A DNA stretch of 13,614 nt from CBDVAK01 sp965371945 (lineage in GTDB: Bacteria; Pseudomonadota; Gammaproteobacteria; Competibacterales; JAHEDQ01): assembly GCA_965371945.1 (NCBI GenBank), contig CBDVAK010000071.1, forward strand, positions 1-13,614, given 5' to 3'. Below are positions 1 through 6,922 of this stretch, piece by piece. Positions within the stretch are counted from its first letter, which is position 1; every line of letters begins with the position of its first letter. Made by a program: the position numbers and the translations under genes. The notes beneath the pieces are model-generated. The model searched no databases, was not told the DNA's origin, and worked only from the letters and a program-made list of their open reading frames with translations.

Positions 1-2151
1 ACAAAACCCCTGTTTTCCTATCGTCCCTACTGGGCCAGCCACTTTGGCGTGGCATCGGTACTGCCGACTTCCCGCGCCCAGATGGATGATCTTGGCTGGG
101 ACTCCTGTGATGTCATCCTGGTAACCGGAGATGCCTACGTTGATCATCCCAGTTTCGGCATGGCCGTGATTGGCAGGGTGCTTGAAGCGCAGGGATTTCG
201 TGTCGGTATTATCGCCCAGCCTGACTGGACCGGACCCGCAGACTTCATGTCACTGGGACGACCAAACCTGTTTTTCGGTGTTACTGCCGGGAATATGGAT
301 TCAATGGTGAATCGTTATACCTCTGATCGAAAGAAGCGTTCTGATGATGCCTACACACCGGGCGGAGAGGGGGGGCGAAGACCCGACCGCTCGGTACTGG
401 TGTATGCCCAACGCTGCCGTGAAGCCAGTCCTGATATACCGATTATCATTGGCGGCATCGAGGCCAGTCTGCGGCGTATCGCCCACTTTGACTACTGGTC
501 CGACAAAGTTCGCCGTTCCGTTGTACTCGATGCGAAGGCGGATCTGCTGGTGTATGGAAACGGTGAACGCCAGATTGTCGAAATTGCACACCGGCTGGCG
601 GCCAGAGAACCTGTTGCCAGCCTGACTGATATTCGCGGCACAGCCTTCGTTTGCAAGCATCTTCCGCAGGATTGGGTCGAAATCAATTCCGAAACAATCG
701 ATACCCCGGGACGCATCGACGCACCTGTCAATCCTTATGCAGAGCAAAAGCGCACGCCTTCCTGCGTGAACAATGCTGAATCACAAACCGAAGTGGTGGT
801 ACAACTGCAACCGCGTGCAAAGGTGGACCGTGCCAGAAGTGTGATTCGTATGCCGTCCTATGAGGCCGTGTGCAAGGACCCGGTGCTTTATGCGCATGCC
901 TCGAGGATTCTGCATCTGGAGACAAATCCCGGAAATGCCCGCGCGCTTGTGCAGCGACATGGTAACCGTGATGTGTGGCTGAATCCGCCACCGGTTCCCC
1001 TGAGTACCCACGAGCTGGATCGCGTTTTTGAACTGCCCTACACGCGCCAGCCACATCCGGCCTATGGCGGCGCGCGTATCCCCGCCTACGAAATGATCCG
1101 TTTTTCGGTCAACATTATGCGCGGTTGTTTCGGTGGCTGTACCTTCTGTTCCATCACCGAACATGAAGGACGCATCATCCAGAATCGATCGGAAGACTCG
1201 ATCGTGCGTGAGATAGAGACCATTCGTGACAGCGTGCCTGGATTTACCGGGACTATTTCTGATGTCGGCGGGCCAACCGCTAATATGTATCGACTGGCGT
1301 GTAAAAGTAAAAAGATTGAAACGGCCTGTCGGCGTCCATCCTGCGTGTACCCGGGAATTTGTAGCAACCTGAACACAGATCACACTTCGCTGATCAACCT
1401 GTACCGGCGAGTAAGAGGATTGCCCGGTATCAAGAAGGTGCTGGTGGCTTCAGGTCTGCGCTATGATCTGGCAGTTCGTTCACCCGAGTATGTAAAGGAG
1501 CTGGTTACTCATCATGTCGGTGGCTACCTGAAAATTGCGCCGGAACATACCGAAGATGCACCTCTGGGAAAAATGATGAAGCCGGGCATGGGCACCTACT
1601 ACGAATTCAGGGAGTTATTTGAGAAGTATTCAAGGGAAGCAGGCAAGAAGCAATATCTGATTCCGTATTTTATTGCGGCACATCCGGGTACTACGAATGA
1701 AGACATGATGAACCTGGCATTGTGGCTGAAACGAAACGGTTTCCGTGCGGACCAGGTGCAGAATTTTCTGCCATCACCCATGGCAACCGCGACCGCGATG
1801 TATCATTCTTTGCGTAATCCCTTGCGCAAGGTCCGCTACAGGGGCGAGAAGGTTTCCGTGCCGAAAGGGTTGCGCGTGCGGCGCTTGCACAAGGCCTTCC
1901 TGCGCTACCACGATCCCGATAACTGGCCGATACTGCGAGAGGCATTGAAGGATATGGGCCGGGCAGACCTCATCGGTAGCGGCAAACAACACCTGGTACC
2001 CAGCTCGCAGCCGCGGGGGACGGGTGGGCAGGAGGAAGGGCGTCGTAGTAAGGTCAGGGCAGGCAAAACAACATTTCGTACCCAGCATACCGGTCTGCAC
2101 AATGACCGTAAGGTAAAAAACAGCAGCCGAAAAACACGACAACACCGGTAG
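1..2151 (+). CDS. ygiQ: YgiQ family radical SAM protein (5' end outside the window)
   Basis: Frame 1 is open from the first base, and the residues before the GTG at 49 (read as SYRPYWASHFG) still match the YgiQ N-terminus, so the gene begins upstream and GTG 49 is not its start. By comparison with E. coli YgiQ roughly ten residues are missing. The family-typical stretch with LGWDSCD and VTGDAYVDHPSFGMA lies near the start. The radical SAM cluster motif CxxxCxxC is at 1126-1149 (RGCFGGCTFCSITEHEGR), for a 4Fe-4S cluster that cleaves S-adenosylmethionine. The segment around 450-560 (IGGIEASLRR, FDYWSDKVRRS) belongs to the UPF0313 N-terminal domain. The C-terminus is lysine- and arginine-rich with TQHTGL, as is usual in this family. 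The substrate is not established for the family. The gene ends in TAG at 2149-2151, inside a REP-like repeat shared with convergent greB. Confidence 0.95.
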   Translation, partial: TKPLFSYRPYWASHFGVASVLPTSRAQMDDLGWDSCDVILVTGDAYVDHPSFGMAVIGRVLEAQGFRVGIIAQPDWTGPADFMSLGRPNLFFGVTAGNMDSMVNRYTSDRKKRSDDAYTPGGEGGRRPDRSVLVYAQRCREASPDIPIIIGGIEASLRRIAHFDYWSDKVRRSVVLDAKADLLVYGNGERQIVEIAHRLAAREPVASLTDIRGTAFVCKHLPQDWVEINSETIDTPGRIDAPVNPYAEQKRTPSCVNNAESQTEVVVQLQPRAKVDRARSVIRMPSYEAVCKDPVLYAHASRILHLETNPGNARALVQRHGNRDVWLNPPPVPLSTHELDRVFELPYTRQPHPAYGGARIPAYEMIRFSVNIMRGCFGGCTFCSITEHEGRIIQNRSEDSIVREIETIRDSVPGFTGTISDVGGPTANMYRLACKSKKIETACRRPSCVYPGICSNLNTDHTSLINLYRRVRGLPGIKKVLVASGLRYDLAVRSPEYVKELVTHHVGGYLKIAPEHTEDAPLGKMMKPGMGTYYEFRELFEKYSREAGKKQYLIPYFIAAHPGTTNEDMMNLALWLKRNGFRADQVQNFLPSPMATATAMYHSLRNPLRKVRYRGEKVSVPKGLRVRRLHKAFLRYHDPDNWPILREALKDMGRADLIGSGKQHLVPSSQPRGTGGQEEGRRSKVRAGKTTFRTQHTGLHNDRKVKNSSRKTRQHR

Positions 2152-2240
2152 GAACAGCGCCTCCCCCGCTTGCACGGTCAGGTCTTATTGCCGGAGTCTG
2201 GCAGGCGATGGATAATCGCGGCGAGACGCTGTTCCTACAG
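2147..2240. repeat. REP-like inverted pair (REPIN/BIME-like) between convergent genes
   Basis: TAGGAACAGCG at 2149-2159 is repeated as a perfect inverted copy at 2227-2237. Similarity runs on inward: one unit reads on as CCTCCCCCGC and the other as TCTCGCCGC, so each unit is about 20 nt. The form, a GTAGGARC head followed by a short GC-rich imperfect stem, is that of gammaproteobacterial REP sequences. In each copy the first three bases are the TAG stop codon of the adjoining gene, ygiQ on the plus strand and greB on the minus strand. A transcript through the pair could form a long stem and may protect or terminate both mRNAs. No poly-T tail is present, so a simple intrinsic terminator is not supported. 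Confidence 0.7.
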
Positions 2241-2735
2241 GGGATCGTAACGAATGCCCAGAATCGTGTAGCGGGCTATTTGTTCACCAACTTTAGTGCA
2301 CACCTCGTCATCCAGTGTTTTCTTCATCAATGCTCTGGCCATGGGGCCATCCATGCTGATCCAGCCCCTGGCAGGATCGAACTCGTCGGGGCCGACAATA
2401 CGGTAGGTTACTTCCTCGCCACTTTCATTTTCCAGCGTAATCCAGGCGCCGAAAAAAATCCGCTGTTGATCCGAAGGTAGCTCGGAGACAATTTTCAGAT
2501 CGGGCAGGCGTTTCTGCAGGTAGCGGATACGCCGGTCAATTTCGCGTAACTCTTTCTTGCGGTAAATATATTCTGCATTTTCAGAACGGTCGCCCTCGGC
2601 GGCAGCTTCTGCCAGCGCTCTTGTGACATCGGCACGCCGTGACCACAGGGCAGACAATTCCTTCTGTAATACCTCGAAACCCTTTCTTGTGATGTAAAGG
2701 GAGGATTTCGGTGCGGGAGGGCGGTAGCGTCCCAA
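2235..2735 (-). CDS. greB: Transcription elongation factor GreB
   Basis: A 166-residue protein (E. coli GreB has 158) that binds the secondary channel of RNA polymerase and stimulates cleavage of backtracked RNA. The N-terminal coiled coil spans about residues 12-85. Its tip carries AEGDRSENAEY, with D49 and E52 in place of the E. coli GreB pair D41/E44 that helps coordinate the catalytic magnesium. The C-terminal FKBP-like domain starts near FFGAWITLENE and includes MDGPMARALMKK. The start is TTG at 2735: it gives the RYRPP N-terminus typical of gammaproteobacterial GreB, an in-frame stop lies three codons upstream, and no ATG or GTG lies nearby. The Shine-Dalgarno sequence GAGG overlaps the stop codon of the upstream 66-residue ORF, suggesting coupled translation. 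The TAG stop lies in the REP-like repeat. Confidence 0.95.
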   Translation of the reverse strand: MGRYRPPAPKSSLYITRKGFEVLQKELSALWSRRADVTRALAEAAAEGDRSENAEYIYRKKELREIDRRIRYLQKRLPDLKIVSELPSDQQRIFFGAWITLENESGEEVTYRIVGPDEFDPARGWISMDGPMARALMKKTLDDEVCTKVGEQIARYTILGIRYDPL

Positions 2736-2741
2736 GTGGCC

Positions 2742-2942
2742 TCAGGTGTCGGAGATCAGCGGGAACATAGGCTCGTTCTCGTACTTGATGCGCCCCATGA
2801 TCACGCCCAGGATCTCGCAAGTCTCGTTGGTCAGGGTTTCATGTTCTTCATCAGTCACTGCCGGGCGAGTATAGGCCGAACAAACACCCTTTTCCTCAAG
2901 TTCGTTGAGTATTCCAAGATGGCTGGGCAGCCGTCCACCCAT
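2742..2942 (-). CDS. Small hypothetical protein or C-terminal gene fragment upstream of greB
   Basis: A 66-codon frame from ATG 2942 to TGA 2742-2744, nine nucleotides of stop and spacer ahead of the greB start and on the same strand. The product is acidic and mostly polar with two cysteines and ends in YENEPMFPLISDT. I do not recognise the family; the late E-x-x-x-FPLI pattern recalls the last helix of hemerythrin-like proteins, but that is weak. No clear ribosome binding site precedes the ATG, and an in-frame TGA lies two codons upstream, right after the neighbouring DUF336-like relic in the same frame. It may therefore be the surviving 3' end of a longer gene once cotranscribed with greB. 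Sensible amino-acid composition and the coupling to greB favour a real or formerly real gene. Confidence 0.4.
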   Translation of the reverse strand: MGGRLPSHLGILNELEEKGVCSAYTRPAVTDEEHETLTNETCEILGVIMGRIKYENEPMFPLISDT

Positions 2943-3022
2943 CAGTCATGACGATTTCGGCCTGAATCCTGTCGCCGCAGCCGATGGATCACCGCATGCC
3001 GGCGCAATGTTCCGGCCAGTTT

Positions 3023-3048
3023 CGGTTTTCAGGTCGACCTGAAAACCG
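3023..3048. repeat. 26-bp perfect palindrome without spacer
   Basis: CGGTTTTCAGGTC at 3023-3035 is followed immediately by its exact reverse complement at 3036-3048, centred on the GTCGAC in the middle. There is no loop and no T-run, so it does not look like an intrinsic terminator. It lies at the point where minus-strand similarity to DUF336 stops, which suggests a fold-back or template-switch rearrangement scar. A protein-binding site is the alternative. Confidence 0.8.
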
Positions 3049-3119
3049 GATTCCCGGCAACTTTCAAGTGCAGCCTGAGACACGCTCAATGCGGCTTCTG
3101 GAGTCAGGGATTTCGAGAC
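3036..3119 (-). pseudogene. Relic of a GlcG/HbpS-type (DUF336) gene, N-terminal piece
   Basis: On the minus strand the frame reads FVSKSLTPEAALSVSQAAL followed by ESCRESGFQV. This matches my recollection of the N-terminus of DUF336 (GlcG/HbpS heme-binding-like) proteins, where LTPEAAL...AQAAL...CR..GYQV leads into a conserved V.VVDR.G strand. Here that strand is absent: the reading changes right after GFQV, at the centre of the 26-bp palindrome, and runs to a stop near 2949 with no recognisable continuation. Upstream coding is also lost. Only about 28 codons survive, so this is a fragment with no expected function. The assignment rests on recall of the family consensus, so confidence is moderate. 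Confidence 0.5.
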
Positions 3120-3206
3120 AAAAGCACGACATCGTCAGGGTGTTCGATCGTGCTATCGACGGCACGATCGTCGAAGTCGCGGAAATCGACCGGGAGAAAG
3201 CGCCCT

Positions 3207-3622
3207 GATCCAGTCCTGTACATGGAGGGCGATGTGACCGACACTGGTCTATATGTTGGCGAATACAATCCCCAAAAGGCGATGCTCATCTGGGTCGATG
3301 GAAGTACGCCTTGGGCCACCTATGACAAAGTAATTGTCGATCCTGTGCAAATCCGGGGTGATGCCAAGAAAGATACAGTCAACCAGCCGGGTCTGATCGC
3401 CATGGCCAACTATGCGCACAAAGCCTTTGTACGTGCCTTTACGGAGGCCCCCTGGATAGAACCGACTGTTGAGCCGGGGCCGAATACTGCAATTGCCCGG
3501 TTTGCGATTACTGACGCGGAGCCCAGCAACTCTACGTTGCAGGCTCTGACTTCTATCGTGCCGGCATGGCTATGTCGGCGATAAGCGAGGGGGTAACCGA
3601 CAAACCGGCCTTCGCCGGTCAG
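3207..3622 (+). pseudogene. DUF3313 family protein, frameshifted and truncated
   Basis: From about 3222 the plus strand encodes TGLYVGEYNP, then WATYDKVIVDPVQI, then ARFAITDAEPSNSTLQALTS. This is the DUF3313 pattern (…Y.KV.VDPV…, …A.TDA.PSN…) of small, usually lipoprotein, envelope proteins of unknown function. After TSIVP at about 3560 the frame runs into TAA at 3582-3584, but the next frame continues the family pattern from 3563 (GMAMSAISEGVTDKPAFAGQ), so one base has been lost. Similarity then stops at about 3622, where the opposite-strand M24 fragment begins. The usual N-terminal lipoprotein signal peptide and the C-terminal third are absent. It is a decayed gene truncated at both ends. 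Confidence 0.75.
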
Positions 3623-3840
3623 ACCCAGGCCCGGGAAATGTCGGAACAATAGCCGTACGGACCGATCAGGTCGGTATCGAAGCTGACCAGATCACCGCTG
3701 TCGATGGTACGCATCGAGCACTCCCGAAACCAGGGATTGGTGCGGGGCGCGGAGGAAAGCAGGCGGGTCTCGATCCACTCCCCGCCCAGCCGGAAATTGG
3801 CTTCTTGCAACTTCGCCCACAGGGCCACTGGAGAGTAACT
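3619..3840 (-). pseudogene. Internal fragment of an M24 peptidase-fold (Xaa-Pro peptidase/DddP-like) gene
   Basis: The minus strand reads ALWAKLQEANFRLGGEWIET, then RLLSSAPRTNPWFREC, then LVSFDTDLIGPYGYCSDISR. The block FDTD...G.YGYC.DISR.W has the M24 metal-binding arrangement, with an Asp in FDTD and the second Asp in SDISR about ten residues on. The wording GEWIETRLLSS.PRTNPWF is that of the Xaa-Pro peptidase-like subgroup that includes DMSP lyase DddP. Only about 70 codons remain. The later His and Glu metal ligands and the N-terminal domain are missing. The frame ends in TGA two codons after the last family residue, abutting the DUF3313 relic, and on the other side it abuts the ribosome binding site of the next gene. 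It is non-functional. Confidence 0.75.
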
Positions 3841-3841
3841 G

Positions 3842-5059
3842 ATGGACAGGCTCAAGTTCGTGAATCGCAACGGTCAACAATTGTCCGGAGTACTTCACAA
3901 GCCGGAATCCGGTTCCACGCGAGCCTACGCGTTGTTCGCCCACTGCTTTACCTGCACGAAGAACATCAAGGCAGCGGTCAATATCGCTGATGCCTTGGCA
4001 GACGAGGGCGTCGCGGTACTGCGTTTCGACTTTACCGGCCTTGGGCAGAGCGAAGGTGATTTCGCGGACACGCATTTTTCCAGCAATGTCGAGGACCTGG
4101 TGGATGCGGCGAGATTCCTTGGCAGCCAATACGAACCGCCGAAGATTCTTGTGGGGCACTCGCTGGGTGGCACCGCCATGATGGCCGCAGCGCACGAAAT
4201 CCCTTCGGCCACCGCAGTCGCAACCCTGGGCTCGCCGTCCGATGCCGAACACGTGCTACAGCTCATCAAAGAGGACATTGACCAGATTGAGGCGCAGGGA
4301 GAGGCTACCGTCCAGCTTGCCGGACGGCCGTTTCGCATTAAGAAGAGCTTTATTGACGATACCCGCGAGCAAAATGTACGCGCGGGACTCGGCAATCTGC
4401 GCAAGGCATTGCTGGTCATGCACTCGCCGGTAGATGACACAGTCTCGATTGAGCAGGCAAGCCAGATATTTCTCGCGGCTCGGCATCCAAAGAGTTTTGT
4501 CACTCTCGATGACGCCGACCATTTACTGAGCCGCGAGACGGACTCGCGCTATGCGGCCCGCGTGCTTTCGGCTTGGGTATCCCGATATCTCGGTGATTCC
4601 GCGCCGACTATGCAGTACCCCCCTCATTCACCCGAATGCGTGGTGACCCGTAACGACTTCGACAACCGATTCCTGTGCACCATCAACGCCGGTGGCCACC
4701 TGCTTTTAGCTGACGAACCGGCGACTTACGGCGGCACCAATCAGGGCACAACACCATACGGCCTCCTCACCGCCGCACTCGGGGCCTGCACAGCGATGAC
4801 CCTGAACCTGTATGCGCGCAAGAAAAAACTGCCGGTGACGCGAATTACGGTGAGCGCCAAGCACGACAAGATTCACGCACTAGACTGCGAGCAGTGCGAA
4901 ACTCGTGATGGAAAAGTTGACCAGTTCGACCACACGATCGCGATTGAGGGAGACTTGAGCGACGACCAACGACAGCGAATGTTGGAAATCGCGAACATGT
5001 GTCCCGTGCACCGGACCTTGCACGCGGAGGTCAGTGTCATCTCGCGGTTAGTGGACTGA
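3842..5059 (+). CDS. Bifunctional alpha/beta hydrolase-OsmC family fusion protein
   Basis: A 405-residue two-domain protein. Residues 1-255 are an alpha/beta hydrolase with HCFTC near the oxyanion region, nucleophile S107 in GHSLGG, acid D198 in HSPVDD and H227 in DADHLL, so the triad appears intact. Residues ~272-405 are an OsmC/Ohr-like domain with the two peroxidatic-type cysteines C316 (LGACTAM) and C387 (NMCPVHRTL). OsmC proteins reduce organic hydroperoxides with thiols; the fused hydrolase may release or process an acyl substrate, which is inference. The fusion itself is a known bacterial architecture. The start ATG 3842 has GGAGAG at 3830-3835, six bases upstream. No signal peptide is seen, so it is cytoplasmic. 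The gene follows the relic region directly and is convergent with the flavin reductase gene. Confidence 0.92.
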   Translation: MDRLKFVNRNGQQLSGVLHKPESGSTRAYALFAHCFTCTKNIKAAVNIADALADEGVAVLRFDFTGLGQSEGDFADTHFSSNVEDLVDAARFLGSQYEPPKILVGHSLGGTAMMAAAHEIPSATAVATLGSPSDAEHVLQLIKEDIDQIEAQGEATVQLAGRPFRIKKSFIDDTREQNVRAGLGNLRKALLVMHSPVDDTVSIEQASQIFLAARHPKSFVTLDDADHLLSRETDSRYAARVLSAWVSRYLGDSAPTMQYPPHSPECVVTRNDFDNRFLCTINAGGHLLLADEPATYGGTNQGTTPYGLLTAALGACTAMTLNLYARKKKLPVTRITVSAKHDKIHALDCEQCETRDGKVDQFDHTIAIEGDLSDDQRQRMLEIANMCPVHRTLHAEVSVISRLVD

Positions 5060-5105
5060 CCCGGAAAATACGCAAACGGTCGGTCGTTGCTCGGCACCAG
5101 ATTGG

Positions 5106-5150
5106 AGAACGAGTCACAGTGACAGAGTAAGTATCTTCCGATTCAGCTTC
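5106..5150 (-). pseudogene. Frameshifted stub of the lost 2Fe-2S domain linker
   Basis: Just past the stop codon of the oxidoreductase gene, another minus-strand frame reads EAESEDTYSVTVTRS. This resembles the linker and first strand (SVTFARSG) that leads into the C-terminal plant-type 2Fe-2S ferredoxin domain in homologues of that gene. The similarity ends after about 15 codons, near the convergent hydrolase-OsmC gene. The single-base shift falls in a GCGGGG run just before the TGA at 5149-5151. Even with the frame restored, no CxxxxCxxC cluster motif follows before the next stop. Confidence 0.55.
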
Positions 5151-6804
5151 ACCCCGCCGGACCAAATATTTCGTGGTGAATCTGTTCTGCAGGCACAGCT
5201 TTGCGTTCCAAATCGGCCTGGATATCGGCCATGAAGCGAGTGGGGCCGCACAAGAAGTAATGGGCGTCCACATTCTTGACCAACCTTTCCAGGAGGGCAC
5301 CGTTGACGCGACCCTCGCCGTCATAGTGTGTGCCGAGTACGTCTTCGGGACGGGCGCGACTGTAAGCAGTATGGACGTTGATGTTCGAGCGAACCGCGGC
5401 AAGGCCGCGAACTTCTTCGGCGAATGGATGATGGCCGCCATCGCGGGTACCGTGAACGAACCATACTGGCCTGTGGCGGCTCTCTGCTGCGACTGCGTGC
5501 AGGATGCTCATCATCGGCGTCACCCCGACGCCGGCACTGACGAGAACGAGCGGACAGACGTTGCACGTCATCATGAAATCGCCGGATGGACGGCGACTAT
5601 CAATTATATCGCCCAGCTTGACGTGGTCGTGCAGACGTCGGGATACCAACCCCTTCGGCTCGCGCTTCACCGTGATCCTGTAGCGTTCATCGGTTGGCGA
5701 ACTGGACAACGAGTAGGTCCGGCGTGCAGTTTCATCGACACCCGGGATGGAAAGTTCGATGGGCAGATGCTGACCCGGCTCGAACGGAGCCAGTGGACCA
5801 CCGTCGCGCGCCTCGAAAACAAAGGAGGTTACGTCTTCGCTTTCCGAAATCTTCTCGACCAGTCGCAGCGAGCGGACTGATTCGGCATCCGCATCCCAAC
5901 GCAGCCCGACGGCGGCCGGCAACTCGACAATTTCTTCGATATCGAGGGTCACCAAACGTCGTGCGCCCGGAAACTCGTCAAGTTCTTCTGAGTCCCAGTC
6001 TATCGACGCTTTCCCTGAAAGCTGGAGCAGGCTTCCCGTTTCAAAATCGATAAACAGGAAACCTGCTCTTGAATCGAGGACGAGATTGCCGATGGTGTTG
6101 TAGTGGTTGTTGCCGGCGTAATCCGGAAACCGTATTCGCGCGCCACCAAGAACCCGGACGAACCCTCGATCACCGCCTCGATGGGACGCGTCCATACCGA
6201 ATGTCGCGCTCTGTCCACCGCCGCGATAACCGCTCGCAATAAAGAATGTATCGGCAGTCTCGATCCACTCCTTTTGCGCGGCGGACAGGCGGGTGCTGCG
6301 TTGGGCCTTTGCAGAAGATTTATCATCCACACGTCGCCACTCGCGTTCGCGAATGTACTGTGGACAGTTACCGAACGATTGATCGACACGAAGGGTGATC
6401 GTGTCGGAATCGTTTGCCACGATACGACCATTGACGCGATTGCGCCGACGTGTGGCCAGCTCAATACCGAGTATACCCAGGTCCGCACCGGCAACAAGTG
6501 CGTGCTCAAGCGCATCACCCGGCGAGGGTTTGGCTCGGAATACAAGGTGCCGGGGGTCCGGCGAGGTGACGAAACCCTCCGGTCCGCTGAGCAACGTGAC
6601 CCAAGGGCGCCCCGCATGATCGCGGGCAGACGCCACCAGAAACGGCTGGGAAGTGTGGAAGGCCCGGTGCTGTTCCGACAGGTCGCCGCGCACGACTTTC
6701 CGTGCCCAATCTTCGATATCGCGGACACCCAGCCTCTCCTGCACGGCCTGTTCTCCGTGGTGGAAAGGTGAAGCATCCCTAGCGTTCACATTGCTCTCGG
6801 TCAT
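5149..6804 (-). CDS. PNPOx-like/ferredoxin reductase-like fusion oxidoreductase, 2Fe-2S domain missing
   Basis: A cytoplasmic flavin oxidoreductase of 551 residues from ATG 6804, chosen because GGAGG sits five bases upstream; an upstream TTG at 6825 would add seven residues and lacks a good site. Residues ~45-290 form a PNPOx-like split-barrel FMN domain. Residues ~310-551 form a ferredoxin-NADP reductase-like module: RTYSLSS for FAD, GVGVTPMMS for the pyridine nucleotide and LCGPTRFM near the end. Homologues that I recall end with a plant-type 2Fe-2S ferredoxin domain after the FGPAG motif. Here a stop follows FGPAG directly and only a short frameshifted stub remains. Electrons from NAD(P)H could still reach FAD and FMN, but transfer through a built-in ferredoxin is lost. 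It may be a deletion derivative whose activity is altered. Its upstream region carries the MITE-like element. Confidence 0.88.
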   Translation of the reverse strand: MTESNVNARDASPFHHGEQAVQERLGVRDIEDWARKVVRGDLSEQHRAFHTSQPFLVASARDHAGRPWVTLLSGPEGFVTSPDPRHLVFRAKPSPGDALEHALVAGADLGILGIELATRRRNRVNGRIVANDSDTITLRVDQSFGNCPQYIREREWRRVDDKSSAKAQRSTRLSAAQKEWIETADTFFIASGYRGGGQSATFGMDASHRGGDRGFVRVLGGARIRFPDYAGNNHYNTIGNLVLDSRAGFLFIDFETGSLLQLSGKASIDWDSEELDEFPGARRLVTLDIEEIVELPAAVGLRWDADAESVRSLRLVEKISESEDVTSFVFEARDGGPLAPFEPGQHLPIELSIPGVDETARRTYSLSSSPTDERYRITVKREPKGLVSRRLHDHVKLGDIIDSRRPSGDFMMTCNVCPLVLVSAGVGVTPMMSILHAVAAESRHRPVWFVHGTRDGGHHPFAEEVRGLAAVRSNINVHTAYSRARPEDVLGTHYDGEGRVNGALLERLVKNVDAHYFLCGPTRFMADIQADLERKAVPAEQIHHEIFGPAG

Positions 6805-6894
6805 GGCAGCCTCCGGAGACCTCAATCACAGATGCTTTCAGCTGTGTCTGATCTCCTGATATGCAGTCAATTGATGGCAGGGCTCGAGAGGAAG

Positions 6895-6920
6895 GCGCAC
6901 GGACACGGATCTCCGTGCGC
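6895..6920. repeat. 9-bp hairpin repeat upstream of the oxidoreductase gene
   Basis: GCGCACGGA at 6895-6903 pairs with TCCGTGCGC at 6912-6920 across an 8-nt loop. It ends two bases before the left end of the MITE-like element and lies about 90 bp upstream of the oxidoreductase start. There is no T-run on either side. It could be an operator or part of the insertion target. Confidence 0.45.
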
Positions 6921-6922
6921 TA

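Noticed and set aside
2208..2480. A 90-codon plus-strand frame near the REP-like pair
   Set aside because: It overlaps the greB 3' end in antisense and has no family features.
2984..3208. Plus-strand frame ending in VFDRAIDGTIVEVAEIDREKAP
   Set aside because: The composition is protein-like, but I cannot match it to a family, it crosses the 26-bp palindrome and it is antisense to the DUF336-like relic; possibly another short relic, not annotated.
3925..4503. A 192-codon minus-strand frame
   Set aside because: It is antisense to the hydrolase domain, whose Ser-Asp-His triad is intact; no family pattern is present.
5173..6771. Plus-strand frames of 235 and 222 codons
   Set aside because: They lie opposite the well-supported oxidoreductase gene and show only mirror-image composition.
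6804..6825. TTG 6825 as start of the oxidoreductase gene
   Set aside because: ATG 6804 has a strong GGAGG at proper distance; the TTG has none.
6895..6920. Hairpin considered as a Rho-independent terminator
   Set aside because: No U-tract follows on either strand, and it lies upstream rather than downstream of the nearest gene.
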